Assembly: GCA_965262845.1 (NCBI GenBank)
Contig: CBDHFX010000002.1
Span: forward strand, 992,001 to 1,056,000
DNA: 64,000 bases
Reading direction: 5' to 3'
From: ECT2AJA-044 sp965262845
GTDB lineage: Bacteria; Bacteroidota; Bacteroidia; Flavobacteriales; ECT2AJA-044
A program made the position numbers and the translations under genes. The notes under the pieces are model-generated. The model saw nothing but the letters and a program-made list of their open reading frames with translations, was not told where the DNA came from and did no database searches. Shown here in pieces: positions 19,242 to 27,208 of this stretch. Numbering within the stretch: position 1 is the first letter of the stretch; each line of letters starts with the position of its first letter.

Positions 19242-21098
19242 CTATGAAGCCTCTTCTTCAACCAGGTCTTTCTCTACACGAAGGTTTTTAATAATAAACT
19301 CTTGTCTTTGTGGCGTATTCCTGCCCATGTAGAACTGGAGTAATTCATCGATCGTGGAATCCTTCCCGATCAATACGGGATCTAAGCGTATATCCTTGCC
19401 GATGAAATGCTTAAACTCATCTGGCGAAATTTCTCCCAGTCCCTTGAATCGCGTTATCTCGATCTTACCATTCAGCTCCTTCATGGCCAACTGCTTTTCA
19501 CTTTCGTCGTAACAGTAAATGGTTTTTTGCTTGTTACGCACCCGGAACAAGGGGGTCTGAAGTATGTATAAATGGCCTTCCCGGACCAGCTCAGGAAAAA
19601 ACTGCAGGAAGAACGTGATCAGAAGCAATCGGATGTGCATCCCATCCACATCGGCATCCGTTGCGATCACTACGTTGTTGTATCTCAATCCTTCCAATCC
19701 ATCCTCAATGTTCAGCGCCGCCTGCAGCAAATTGAATTCCTCATTCTCATAAACCACCTTCTTCGTAAGCCCGTAACTGTTCAAAGGTTTTCCCTTCAGG
19801 CTAAAAACAGCCTGAATACGAACATTGCGAGCCTTGGTGATGGACCCGGAGGCGGAATCCCCCTCTGTAATGAACAAAGTCGTCTCCAGCCGGTCCTCGT
19901 TCTTCTGGGTATCGTAGTGCGACCGGCAATCGCGTAGTTTTCGATTGTGCAGGCTCGCTTTCTTCTGGCGTTGCCGGGCGAGTTTTTTTATGTCCTGTAA
20001 CTCCCTTCGTTCATGCTCGGCCTGCAGGATCTGCTTCTGCCAGATCTCTGCAACCTGCTCGTTCTTATGCAGGTAGTTGTCGAGCTCGGTCTTGACGAAA
20101 TCGTTGATAAACGTGCGTACGGTCGGACCCTCAGGCTCCATATCCGTGGATCCGAGCCTGGTCTTGGTCTGACTCTCGAACACCGGTTCAATAACTTTGA
20201 TGCTGACAGCCGCAACAATCCCCTGTCGAATATCCGCCGCTTCAAAATGCCTGTTGTAAAACTCCCTCGCTGTTTTCACGATCGCTTCGCGAAAAGCTCC
20301 CTGGTGTGTTCCTCCCTGAATGGTATGCTGCCCATTGACAAAGCTGTAGTACTGCTCACCATACTGCTTTCCACTAACGGTCATGGCGATCTCAATATCC
20401 TCACCGCACAGGTGGATCACCGGAAACAGGACTTCTCCATCCAGATTACTCTCCAGCAAGTCCTTTAATCCATGCTCTGAATACAACCTTGCTCCGTTAT
20501 AGACAATGGTCAGGTTGGGATTCAGATACACATAGTTCCAAAGCATCTTCTCCACATGCTCCGCCCGGAAGTGGTAATTCCCAAAGATCTCCTGATCGGG
20601 CACGAAAAACACTTTTGTTCCCTTTCGCAAAGATGACTCGGTAACCGGATCATCCGCCGTCAATACCCCGCGCCTGAATTCCGCCACCTTGGTCTGATTA
20701 TCCCGCACACTCTGGATCCGGAACTGCTCCGACAGCGCATTCACAGCTTTGGTACCAACGCCATTCAGTCCGACCGATTTCTTAAAAACCTTCGAATCGT
20801 ACTTCGCTCCGGTATTGATCTTACTCACCACATCCACCACCTTACCCAGCGGCACGCCACGACCGTAATCCCGAACGGTCACCGTATTGCTCTTAATGGT
20901 CACTTCAATGGTTTTCCCATTCCCCATTACGAACTCGTCAATGCAATTATCCAGCACTTCCTTTAACAGAATATAGATCCCGTCGTCGTGGGCCGATCCA
21001 TCCCCGAGCTTCCCAATGTACATTCCCGGCCGCAACCGGATATGCTCCTTCCAGTCAAGCGACCGGATACTCTCCTCTGTATACAGATGCTCTGCCAT
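19242..21098 (-). CDS. parE: DNA topoisomerase IV subunit B
   Basis: 618 aa. A GHKL ATPase domain comes first (EVLDNCIDEFVMGNG, DYGRGVPLGKVVDVVSKINTG, GLNGVGTKAVNALS). A transducer follows, then a TOPRIM domain with TLFITEGDSASGSITKARN and DADVDGMHIRLLL (metal-binding DxD). It drives the ATP-dependent strand passage of the ParC-ParE tetramer. The N-terminus (MAEHLYTEESIRSLDWKEHIRLRPGMYIGKLGDGS) is typical of the Bacteroidota protein. It lies 76 bp downstream of ychF. Confidence 0.95.
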   Translation of the reverse strand: MAEHLYTEESIRSLDWKEHIRLRPGMYIGKLGDGSAHDDGIYILLKEVLDNCIDEFVMGNGKTIEVTIKSNTVTVRDYGRGVPLGKVVDVVSKINTGAKYDSKVFKKSVGLNGVGTKAVNALSEQFRIQSVRDNQTKVAEFRRGVLTADDPVTESSLRKGTKVFFVPDQEIFGNYHFRAEHVEKMLWNYVYLNPNLTIVYNGARLYSEHGLKDLLESNLDGEVLFPVIHLCGEDIEIAMTVSGKQYGEQYYSFVNGQHTIQGGTHQGAFREAIVKTAREFYNRHFEAADIRQGIVAAVSIKVIEPVFESQTKTRLGSTDMEPEGPTVRTFINDFVKTELDNYLHKNEQVAEIWQKQILQAEHERRELQDIKKLARQRQKKASLHNRKLRDCRSHYDTQKNEDRLETTLFITEGDSASGSITKARNVRIQAVFSLKGKPLNSYGLTKKVVYENEEFNLLQAALNIEDGLEGLRYNNVVIATDADVDGMHIRLLLITFFLQFFPELVREGHLYILQTPLFRVRNKQKTIYCYDESEKQLAMKELNGKIEITRFKGLGEISPDEFKHFIGKDIRLDPVLIGKDSTIDELLQFYMGRNTPQRQEFIIKNLRVEKDLVEEEAS

Positions 21099-21174
21099 TC
21101 CGGCACTAAAATAGAGAATTGAATATGCCTCCCGGCATCAGGTAAGCGGAGTTTTGAACAAATTTTTCAAAAGA

Positions 21175-22269
21175 TCACGTGTTGAAGCGGAAGTGCATCA
21201 CATCGCCGTCCTGAACGATGTATTCCTTTCCTTCCACATGAATTTTACCTGCCTTGCGGCAGGATGGTTCACTCCCGTATCGTACATAATCATCGTAGTG
21301 GATGACCTCGGCACGAATGAAGCCTCTTTCAAGATCCGTGTGGATAACCCCTGCCGCCTGGGGAGCTGTTGCTCCCACCGGGATCGTCCAGGCGCGCACC
21401 TCCCTGGCTCCAACCGTAAAGTACGTCTGCAGGTCCAGCAATCGGTAGACCGCCCGGATCAGCTTGTTCACCCCGGGTTCATCCAACCCGAGGTCGTCCA
21501 GAAACATCTGACGTTCCTCAGGGGTTTCGAGCTCAGCAATATCGGCCTCCGTGGCAGCAGCAATGACCAGTACCTCCGCATGTTCATCTTGGACCATCTC
21601 ACGTACCTGCTCCACAAACTCATTCTCCTCACAAGCCAAATACTCATCAACATTGCATACGTACATGATGGGCTTGTCGGTCAGCAAAAACAGATCATTC
21701 ACAAATGCTGCACGCTCCGCTTCTGTGAGATCAGCTGCTCTGGCGCTGATCCCGTTTTCCAACGAGGTCTTTACCTTCTCCAAAACGCTCATCCCCTTCA
21801 CGGCGTTCCTGTCACCGATTTTCATGAGTTTCTGCCATTTCCCCATCTTCTTCTCCACCGTCTCCAGATCTTTCAGCTGAAGCTCCATGTCGGTGATCTC
21901 CTTGTCGCGAACCGGATCAATACTTCCGCTCACGTGTGTAATATGCTCATTCCCGAAGCAGCGCAATACGTGTAGGATCGCGTGGGTCTCCCGAATGTTC
22001 CCGAGGAACTGGTTTCCCAGCCCCTCTCCCTTACTTGCCCCTTTCACCAATCCGGCAATGTCCACAATCTCTACCGAGGCCGGAACGATCCGCCCCGGAT
22101 TGGCCAGAGATGCCAGCCTGACGATCCGGTCGTCGGGTATGTTGATCATTCCCACATTGGGTTCAATGGTACAGAAGGGATAGTTAGCCGATGGAGCCCT
22201 GGCATCACTCAGGCAGTTAAAGAGCGTTGATTTCCCCACATTCGGTAGTCCGACAATCCCGCATTTCAT
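21175..22269 (-). CDS. ychF: Redox-regulated ATPase YchF/OLA1
   Basis: 364 aa from the ATG at 22269. The start is set by the G1 motif near the N-terminus (MKCGIVGLPNVGKSTLFNCLS) and by a promoter box at 22290-22297; the longer in-frame start at 22332 would lie upstream of that promoter. The G3 motif VDIAGLVKGASKGEGLGNQFL, a coiled-coil insertion and a C-terminal TGS domain (TYFTVGAREVRAWTIPVG...) are visible. The Obg-related family prefers ATP and associates with ribosomes. It is the first core gene beyond the accessory island. Confidence 0.96.
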   Translation of the reverse strand: MKCGIVGLPNVGKSTLFNCLSDARAPSANYPFCTIEPNVGMINIPDDRIVRLASLANPGRIVPASVEIVDIAGLVKGASKGEGLGNQFLGNIRETHAILHVLRCFGNEHITHVSGSIDPVRDKEITDMELQLKDLETVEKKMGKWQKLMKIGDRNAVKGMSVLEKVKTSLENGISARAADLTEAERAAFVNDLFLLTDKPIMYVCNVDEYLACEENEFVEQVREMVQDEHAEVLVIAAATEADIAELETPEERQMFLDDLGLDEPGVNKLIRAVYRLLDLQTYFTVGAREVRAWTIPVGATAPQAAGVIHTDLERGFIRAEVIHYDDYVRYGSEPSCRKAGKIHVEGKEYIVQDGDVMHFRFNT

Positions 22270-22289
22270 TTCTTCGCTTATTTTGGCGG

Positions 22290-22297
22290 CAAAAATA
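22290..22297 (-). promoter_or_regulatory. -7 box for ychF
   Basis: On the minus strand TATTTTTG matches TAnnTTTG, 20 bp before the ATG at 22269. Confidence 0.5.
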
Positions 22298-22503
22298 GAA
22301 ATTGCCTTGCAGCTATTCATAAGGAAGCCCACATCCCTTCCGCTTTGGTTGCCCTATATCACGAGGTTCCGGATCATAACCCCACCCATTCACTATGCAC
22401 GAAAAGAACGGGGATCTCTCTCCTCCCGAATGGACATATTTCCCTGGGTATACTATGCTACCCTGATCCGCAGCGGACAGTTTCCGGTCGTTCGCAGATT
22501 GGT

Positions 22504-22522
22504 TAAGCAGATGAAGACGCCT
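22504..22522. repeat. Island boundary repeat, copy 1
   Basis: TAAGCAGATGAAGACGCCT occurs here and again, identical, at 24765-24783. Each copy lies just beyond a terminator-like hairpin that follows the last small gene of a cassette, so it looks like the cassette's 3' border. Confidence 0.7.
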
Positions 22523-22567
22523 TTTTACTAGTCAAAGCGACAACTTTTTCACTGTGACAGATTAAAA

Positions 22568-22587
22568 AGCCCCGGAATTCCGATGCT
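22568..22587. terminator. Bidirectional hairpin terminator
   Basis: The arms AGCCCCGG / CCGATGCT around AATT have an A-run on the left and a T-run on the right. It lies just past the stop of the minus-strand lipoprotein gene at 22594. Confidence 0.6.
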
Positions 22588-22593
22588 TTTTCG

Positions 22594-23121
22594 TTATCGT
22601 TTCTCGCAAGAGATAGTCAACTGTTGTATCAACTCGTACAGCTTTATAAACTCTGGATTGTACTCAATCTCGTAACTATCAGAACCGATCTGCGTTCTTT
22701 CATTTACAAGCAATTCTTCCTTATTTCTTACTTTAAATTCGATTGATGAATAGTTAGATATAAGAGCATCTTCTGATTTATATTTGGCTAAGATTATGCT
22801 ATCTGTTTTTTCAATATAAAATCGCTCAACCAATCTGATCAATAGATTTTTTTTATCCTTTTCATCAATAACAAATTCAACTTCGCTCACATCACAATAA
22901 ATTCTTAGTTGTCCTTTTTCAAGTTTTAATTTGTGAACCTTAGCATTGTAGCTGTTCCAATATTTGATTCCTATACACTCATATTTTTTCGATTTATCCG
23001 AAGAAATCATATCAACTTTTGTTTCCGTAACTACGTTATAACTCATCTCTTCTTGATTATTGATATTGTCACAGGAACCTGTAAGTATAACAAAACACAA
23101 TACACACAGCAAGTAACTCAT
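22594..23121 (-). CDS. Small lipoprotein of unknown function, possible immunity-type protein
   Basis: 175 aa from the ATG at 23121 (a TTG at 23127 is possible). The N-terminus MSYLLCVLCFVILTGSCDN has a lipobox, so it is probably a membrane-anchored lipoprotein. The rest is charged and strand-rich with no family I recognise. It starts 2 bp after the stop of a decayed reading frame (23124-23252). The same close spacing is seen for the other small genes of this island, which suggests an effector-tail/immunity pair. AT-rich compared with the core genes. Confidence 0.65.
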   Translation of the reverse strand: MSYLLCVLCFVILTGSCDNINNQEEMSYNVVTETKVDMISSDKSKKYECIGIKYWNSYNAKVHKLKLEKGQLRIYCDVSEVEFVIDEKDKKNLLIRLVERFYIEKTDSIILAKYKSEDALISNYSSIEFKVRNKEELLVNERTQIGSDSYEIEYNPEFIKLYELIQQLTISCEKR

Positions 23122-23123
23122 AA

Positions 23124-23252
23124 TCAATATTTTTTATAGTTTTTGATCATGACTAGCTGAAGGTCTTGTTCCAGTTCATCAATAGAAATTAACCTGCCTT
23201 GTTGCAATACACCTTGAAAAATACCATTTTGATCAAACGATGGGCAGCCAGC
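23124..23252 (-). pseudogene. Decayed C-terminal tail of an effector-like frame
   Basis: A 42-codon open frame with no usable start (AGCPSFDQNGIFQGVL... DLQLVMIKNYKKY) ends at a TGA 2 bp before the lipoprotein ATG at 23121. It is preceded by a stop, so it is a fragment. The function cannot be read. Confidence 0.45.
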
Positions 23253-23268
23253 CTATTGATCCTCAACT

Positions 23269-23412
23269 TTATAGCTGCTTTACAACTAATTCTTGCGGGA
23301 TCCCAAATTCTGATCTTTTTTCTAAAAATTGCTCGTTTGTAAGTGGCCCCTCAATTACATCTGAATCCTTTACAACGATCCAGTAGTAATCGTAATCAAG
23401 ACCCAAAAAGAA
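23269..23412 (-). pseudogene. Fragment of a small soluble protein gene
   Basis: 47 codons reading FFLGLDYDYYWIVVKDSDVI... FGIPQELVVKQL, bounded by stops and in another frame from the tail just downstream. The composition looks protein-like (strand, then an acidic helix), but I recognise no family. It may be the end of an older gene lost from this cassette. Confidence 0.4.
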
Positions 23413-23456
23413 TTATGATCTCAAAATTTTTTTATAACCTTTTGCAAAGGGTTCCT

Positions 23457-24122
23457 TTATGGATTAACTTCCGAATATGTTTCGGCTATTGCACCATCTA
23501 ATTCAAATAAGTCTTGAAGGTTATGCAGTAAGTATTTTGATTCTGCATGATTGTTTAAAGCTCCTATATATAGCATATAAATTGATTTTTCATCTCCCGG
23601 ATAAATTTTTTTAGGTATATTAGCATCCTTTTTTAAAAATGTACATAATTCATCTAAATCATTCTTTTGTTTATTTGTAAGTACTGGAGGATTAAATATA
23701 TTCTTTGAATCAGATATTTTGATACCCTCCGTGGATAAATAAATTGAACGCTCAACATCTTCTATCACGTTATATTCCCAATTATCTCCTTTTAAAACTA
23801 TTTGTGTACTTGATATTGTTATTTGGTTGTTATTTAAGGTTAATACATACTTATAGATCTCATCATCAGAGTAATCCAATAGTGTAGTATCATTAAGACA
23901 ATCAGTAACTACTGGACTAACAACAAGTTTTTTGTTTCCTGACATCTCTTTATCTACAGTTCCGCATACCGATACAGCGACTGTTTTCCCTTTTAACAGT
24001 GAAAATATCTGTTCCTCGTTACTACATTGACAATCATCCTGTTGTTGCTTATTTGACTGTTGCGAAGAACAGCCCGTAAAGCAAAAACAGAAAAGAATGG
24101 ATATGAAAAAAGGCTTTATCAT
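23457..24122 (-). CDS. Lipoprotein of unknown function, possible immunity-type protein
   Basis: 221 aa from the ATG at 24122, chosen because MIKPFFISILFCFCFTGCSS is a clear lipoprotein signal; the longer in-frame start at 24170 lies in the preceding gene. A Gln/Asn/Asp-rich linker follows (QQSNKQQQDDCQC), then a strand-rich domain and a final helical part (NPPVLTNKQKNDLDELCTFLKKD). It begins one base after the TAA of the Rhs-type tip at 24124, so the two are probably translated together. No homologous family is recognised. Confidence 0.7.
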   Translation of the reverse strand: MIKPFFISILFCFCFTGCSSQQSNKQQQDDCQCSNEEQIFSLLKGKTVAVSVCGTVDKEMSGNKKLVVSPVVTDCLNDTTLLDYSDDEIYKYVLTLNNNQITISSTQIVLKGDNWEYNVIEDVERSIYLSTEGIKISDSKNIFNPPVLTNKQKNDLDELCTFLKKDANIPKKIYPGDEKSIYMLYIGALNNHAESKYLLHNLQDLFELDGAIAETYSEVNP

Positions 24123-24123
24123 C

Positions 24124-24402
24124 TTATTTTGTGTTACCTGAACCTGAGTTACTATTTGTAACCTTCTCAAAAAAAACGCTGATATCGATTCCTTTCCTTA
24201 CTTTTTCATCATCCTTTTTGTGAGCAGAAAATCTGTAGGCGTAGATTCCTCCGGAGAGCTCGTCGTGGCGACCCGGCATCAACATGCCGAAGAGGTATGA
24301 ACTACGCACACTTTTAGCCCGATAGTTGGAGGTCACAGCTTTTTTGGCATATACCAACCGAAGCTCAGATCTTTGGGCATGCATTATTCGAAGACAACCC
24401 AT
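24124..24402 (-). pseudogene. Orphan Rhs/YD-type tip A, degraded
   Basis: About 92 codons from a conserved ATG at 24402. The reading CLRIMHAQRSELRLVYAKK, then SNYRAKSVRSSYLFGMLMPGRHDE, is a worn version of the segment that precedes the Rhs-associated core in Bacteroidota YD-repeat proteins. After YAYRF the core is replaced by KDDEKVRKGIDISVFFEKVTNSNSGSGNTK, so the DPxxGRxxxxDP signature is missing. The rest of a normal Rhs protein, well over a thousand residues, is absent. It matches tip B (26151-26598) at DNA and protein level. Confidence 0.7.
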
Positions 24403-24745
24403 CGTTTTCCGTTTTTTTAAAAGAGTGGACACCTCAAAGATAGGCAAACAAGTTTGTTTTAGGGGAAGCAGGGGCATTTTTAACCTTCCGTACCTTTTTA
24501 GCAGGCCTAATCAGCTGTTTTTGCAAAAGAAAGGGGTGCCTGGCGATTTTTTTCTCCCTTCTTTGCTACCCTACCGGGCAACGGAGGGGCTTCGTTGCTT
24601 GCTTTTGGCCAGTCGTCAACATTCTGTTTGGAGTATGCGTGTCCCTTATAGATATAAAAATAGTATTTTGATAAGTTATTGAAAAACAAGTTTTTATGTA
24701 ACATTAATTACAGAGCTAGCTACAGAGCTAACTCTGTAGTTTTGT
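24403..24745 (-). repeat. Leader repeat of tip cassette A
   Basis: About 340 bp matches the region 26599-26971 with long blocks of near identity (for example around 24490-24540) and small indels. Plus-strand frames shift between the copies, so it is not a plus-strand gene. It contains a GCAACG(G)A/TCGTTGC hairpin, a worn GGAnnATGCnTGTCC dyad at 24630-24644 and ends in the CTACAGAG/CTCTGTAG palindrome. Confidence 0.75.
24710..24739. repeat. ACAGAG/CTCTGT palindrome, copy A
   Basis: ACAGAGCTAGCTACAGAGCT continues into AACTCTGTAG. The inner dyad CTACAGAG-CTAA-CTCTGTAG is perfect. It marks the 5' end of the cassette and lies 25 bp from the boundary repeat of the next cassette. Confidence 0.65.
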
Positions 24746-24764
24746 ATTCATGGCGAAAGGGAGG

Positions 24765-24783
24765 TAAGCAGATGAAGACGCCT
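24765..24783. repeat. Island boundary repeat, copy 2
   Basis: Identical 19 bp to 22504-22522. Here it joins the 3' side of the cassette containing the 24896 gene to the 5' palindrome of tip cassette A. Confidence 0.7.
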
Positions 24784-24868
24784 TGATTAAGATTATTAAT
24801 TCGATACTGACCAAAAAAACGGATGAAGGATTTGTTGAACGGAAAGGCTAAATTTCAGGGCATAAAAA

Positions 24869-24888
24869 AGCCCCGGTTTCCCGAGGCT
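24869..24888 (-). terminator. Rho-independent terminator of the 24896 gene
   Basis: On the minus strand the stem AGCCTCGG-GAAA-CCGGGGCT (one mismatch) is followed by TTTTTT. It begins 8 bp after the gene's stop. The sequence resembles the terminator at 22568. Confidence 0.75.
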
Positions 24889-24895
24889 CCATCCA

Positions 24896-25546
24896 TTATT
24901 GAAGAATGCTTATTTCCCAAGTTTCATTTTTGCCGTACTTGTAGTTATCTTCAAGCAAGACCTTGGAACTATCCAGCCATTTCCATTTTACATAGTAAAC
25001 AAACTCTCCTTCGTACGGTGGCTTTTCAAGGAACTTTTGACGTTTTATTTCATTGTCACTTTTATCATAAAGCACCCAATACAATTCAAAAAAATCAATA
25101 TCCCAATTGCACCAAAATCCGATTTTGTATTTTCGATTAGGTGAAGATTTCGGTTTTCCAACATCAAACTTATATTCAAGATTGTTTTTTAGACACTTGC
25201 TATATGCATCCAATAAAGGGTCTGTATCCCAACCTTCTTTTTCTGCTATCTGCATCATTCCTGAATGAACAGCTTCTAACTGCATCTTCTTTTTATCCAG
25301 CTTGTTTAAATTCAAATAGGCATTAAAGTCAAAGTGATTTCGAATAGTAATTACATCTACATAACTTTGGTAATAATCTAATAAATCACCCCATTCAGCT
25401 CTGATGTTAATATTTACCTTAACTACTTTTCCTGTATCTAAATCTAGAAAGGAACAATATAGTTCAGGGATTGACCAAGCTTCAAAGTTGATAAATTGAT
25501 TATCATGTCCTTGTGTATAGCACGCTAAAGTTATTTGATGTAACAT
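24896..25546 (-). CDS. Cytosolic protein of unknown function, possible immunity-type protein
   Basis: 216 aa, start ATG at 25546, no signal peptide or membrane segment. It is acidic and aromatic-rich (GFWCNWDIDFFELYWVLYDKSDNE, EFVYYVKWKWLDSSKVLL), a look common among small immunity or stress proteins, but I recognise no family. It starts one base after the final stop of a decayed frame (25548-25784) and ends at a strong terminator. AT-rich. Confidence 0.65.
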   Translation of the reverse strand: MLHQITLACYTQGHDNQFINFEAWSIPELYCSFLDLDTGKVVKVNINIRAEWGDLLDYYQSYVDVITIRNHFDFNAYLNLNKLDKKKMQLEAVHSGMMQIAEKEGWDTDPLLDAYSKCLKNNLEYKFDVGKPKSSPNRKYKIGFWCNWDIDFFELYWVLYDKSDNEIKRQKFLEKPPYEGEFVYYVKWKWLDSSKVLLEDNYKYGKNETWEISILQ

Positions 25547-25547
25547 A

Positions 25548-25784
25548 TTAATTGGGGCTCACTTGCTTTTGAGGTTTTTGACCATTTATTGTTTTTTCTA
25601 AATTCCTGAACCTTTTTTTTCTCTCAATCTAATGCTTATTTTCGATTGCCTAAATAACCATTTGTAACTTTTCCATCCATGTTAGGATCATTGTCATATT
25701 TTGTACGTAATTTTTGATCATTATCCTTCGAAAATTTTACGTAGTTCCTTTTTGTTACAACATGGAAAATAATTTGAATGAAAG
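25548..25784 (-). pseudogene. Effector-like tail with two in-frame stops
   Basis: One frame reads AFIQIIFHVVTKRNYVKFSK, DNDQKLRTKYDNDPNMDGKV, TNGYLGNRK, stop, ALD, stop, EKKRFRNLEKTINGQKPQKQ, VSPN, stop. The frame continues in protein-like composition past both internal stops and finishes one base before the ATG at 25546. This is what a toxin-like C-terminus coupled to its partner gene would look like after decay. It also overlaps the end of the gene at 25721. Confidence 0.5.
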
Positions 25785-26167
25785 CTTATCACATGACCCA
25801 TCCCTTGACAAGTGCGATATTCACCAACTGTTTCATAAACAGACTTGCATTTCGGAAACTTATCCAATTCTATCTCTATTTTATCGCAAAAGATTTGACT
25901 ATACGGAATATACAAGCATAATTTTTTTTTACGACCAAAATAAATTACAGTAATTAATTTTTTACCAGCCAGGTCATATTTGGTTAAATTAATGTATTTA
26001 TCAACTCTATTGTTTTCATAATCAAAGAGGACAACAGAATCAATTTCTAAAAGCTTTTCCTCATACTCAACAGTAAAGTTCTGCCCAACAGAAATCAAAG
26101 GGCAGATAAAACTGAAAACAAGCATCAATCTAATCATTCTGATTATCTTTCTACCGTTTCTTTTCAT
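25721..26167 (-). CDS. Small secreted protein of unknown function, possible immunity-type protein
   Basis: 148 aa from the ATG at 26167; an ATG at 26203 is also in frame. MKRNGRKIIRMIRLMLVFSFICPLISVGQN is a clear signal peptide. The mature protein is short, with Cys residues near the C-terminus (KCKSVYETVGEYRTCQ, FPCCNKKEL). The start overlaps by 17 bp the TAG that ends the Rhs-tip tail frame, as in effector/immunity operons. No known family. Confidence 0.6.
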   Translation of the reverse strand: MKRNGRKIIRMIRLMLVFSFICPLISVGQNFTVEYEEKLLEIDSVVLFDYENNRVDKYINLTKYDLAGKKLITVIYFGRKKKLCLYIPYSQIFCDKIEIELDKFPKCKSVYETVGEYRTCQGMGHVISFHSNYFPCCNKKELRKIFEG

Positions 26168-26598
26168 CTTCCAGTATTGATCTAAGATGTTTTCCTGATA
26201 CATTTCCTTGCATTTTTGAGTCAGAGGTAAATATATTGATTACATCTGGTTCATCTTCAAGCTCACCTGTGCTAAGTCCAACAACAGGATAATCCGGGTG
26301 AGACTGAATACCAACATCCAGGATCTACGCTCGGCCAACGTCCGATCCCTGGATCATACATTCTGGCTCCGAAATTGTAGGTGTTTCCGGCGCCCTTGAC
26401 CTCTTCATCGCGTTCCATGCCGTTAAAGCCATAGGTGTAGGGATTGCCGTTGAGCTCGTCATGGCGGCCCGTCATCAACATGCCGAAGAGGTACGAACTT
26501 CGCACACTTTTAGCCCGATAGTTGGAGGCCACCCCCTTTTTACCATGCACCACCCGGAGCTCAGGTTTTTGGTCATGCGTTATTCGAAGGCAATCCAT
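26151..26598 (-). pseudogene. Orphan Rhs-associated core tip B, frameshifted after VDP
   Basis: From a conserved ATG at 26598 the frame reads CLRITHDQKPELRVVHGKK, SNYRAKSVRSSYLFGMLMTG, then the Rhs core YTYGFNGMERDEEVKGAGNT and YNFGARMYDPGIGRWPSVDP. Right after VDP the frame runs out at 26272. If one G is skipped, the next frame continues DVGIQSHPDYPVVGLSTGEL, EDEPDVINIFTSDSKMQGNV, SGKHLRSILEDEKKR and stops at 26151, overlapping the next gene. The core places the variable effector tail after DP in known Rhs proteins. No large N-terminal Rhs shell is present in the window. Confidence 0.75.
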
Positions 26599-26818
26599 CG
26601 TTCTCCATCTTTTAAGAGTGCGTGCCTCAAAGATAGAAAAGTTTGTTTTAGGGGAAGCAGGGGCGTTTCTTGCCTTCCGTACCTTTTTAGCAGGCCTAAT
26701 CAGCTGTTTTTGCAAAAGAAAGGAGTGCCTGGCGATTTTTTTTCTCCCTTATTTGCTGCCCTACCGGGCAACGAGGGGCTTCGTTGCTTGCTTTTGGTAA
26801 GTTGTCAGCATTCTATTT

Positions 26819-26834
26819 GGAACATGCATGTTCC
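26819..26834. repeat. Perfect 16-bp palindrome
   Basis: GGAACATGCATGTTCC. The copy at 39273-39288 differs at one base and the copy at 24630-24644 is worn. It could be an operator or recombination site; the sequence alone cannot decide. Confidence 0.6.
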
Positions 26835-26897
26835 TTAGCACCATAAAATAATATTTTAATAAAGTGTTGAAATATAGCTTTTTATACATCATTAATT

Positions 26898-26927
26898 ACA
26901 GAGCTAGCTGCAGAGCTAGCTCTGTAG
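26898..26927. repeat. ACAGAG/CTCTGT palindrome, copy B
   Basis: ACAGAGCTAGCTGCAGAGCT continues into AGCTCTGTAG; AGAGCTAGCTCT is a perfect 12-bp core. It is followed by TTTT on the plus strand. Confidence 0.65.
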
Positions 26928-26971
26928 TTTTAACTTCACAACAAAAGAAAAAATGAGCGAATAAAAACAGC

Positions 26972-27208
26972 ACCTTAGACCACAGCTACCAAAAACGAGA
27001 AAAAGCCAAAACAGCCCCCAAATCAACCGAAACACAACCCTGAAAACCACCACAAACCACCCTTAAAACCCGCCTGAATGCAAACAGAATGGGGCAAAGA
27101 GAGAGAAAACGGGCGGAAAAGCAAGCAGGGAAAGAGATAGCAGCGATTTTGCTGCTGTGTTAATAACTTCTTTGGCTCGAAGGGACAGGAAGCTGTTTTG
27201 ATAGCAAT
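26972..27208. other. Non-coding, T-poor stretch
   Basis: From about 26975 to 27135 the plus strand has very few T residues (runs of A, C and then A, G). A hairpin AGCAGC-GATTTT-GCTGCT (27139-27156) lies 53 bp beyond the stop of the YiiX-like gene and may end its transcript. No open frame with coding features is seen. Confidence 0.45.

Larger units (their letters stand above)
22298..22593. other. Left edge of the accessory island
   Basis: A non-coding stretch of normal base composition up to about 22500, then the 19-bp boundary repeat (22504-22522) and a hairpin terminator. From here the DNA becomes clearly AT-rich until dxs. Confidence 0.55.
26599..26971 (-). repeat. Leader repeat of tip cassette B
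   Basis: Matches 24403-24745 over its length, and its outer 180 bp also match 39240-39437. It contains a GCAACGA/TCGTTGC hairpin (26768-26787), the perfect 16-bp palindrome GGAACATGCATGTTCC at 26819-26834, the ACAGAG palindrome and an outer GAGCGAATAAAAACAGC block (26955-26971) that is shared with the third copy. Confidence 0.75.

Noticed and set aside
22283..22531. 82-codon plus-strand frame between ychF and the island
   Set aside because: It crosses the ychF promoter and the boundary repeat and has no conserved features.
24326..24682. 118-codon plus-strand frame across leader A, with a similar 125-codon frame in leader B (26461-26838)
   Set aside because: The two copies shift frame against each other by an extra T (around 24552 and 26735), so the plus-strand reading is not kept. 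The minus-strand Rhs frame is kept.
24124..26598. Complete Rhs toxin genes
   Set aside because: Both tips lack the large N-terminal shell, tip A lacks the core signature and tip B is frameshifted, so they are recorded as pseudogenes.
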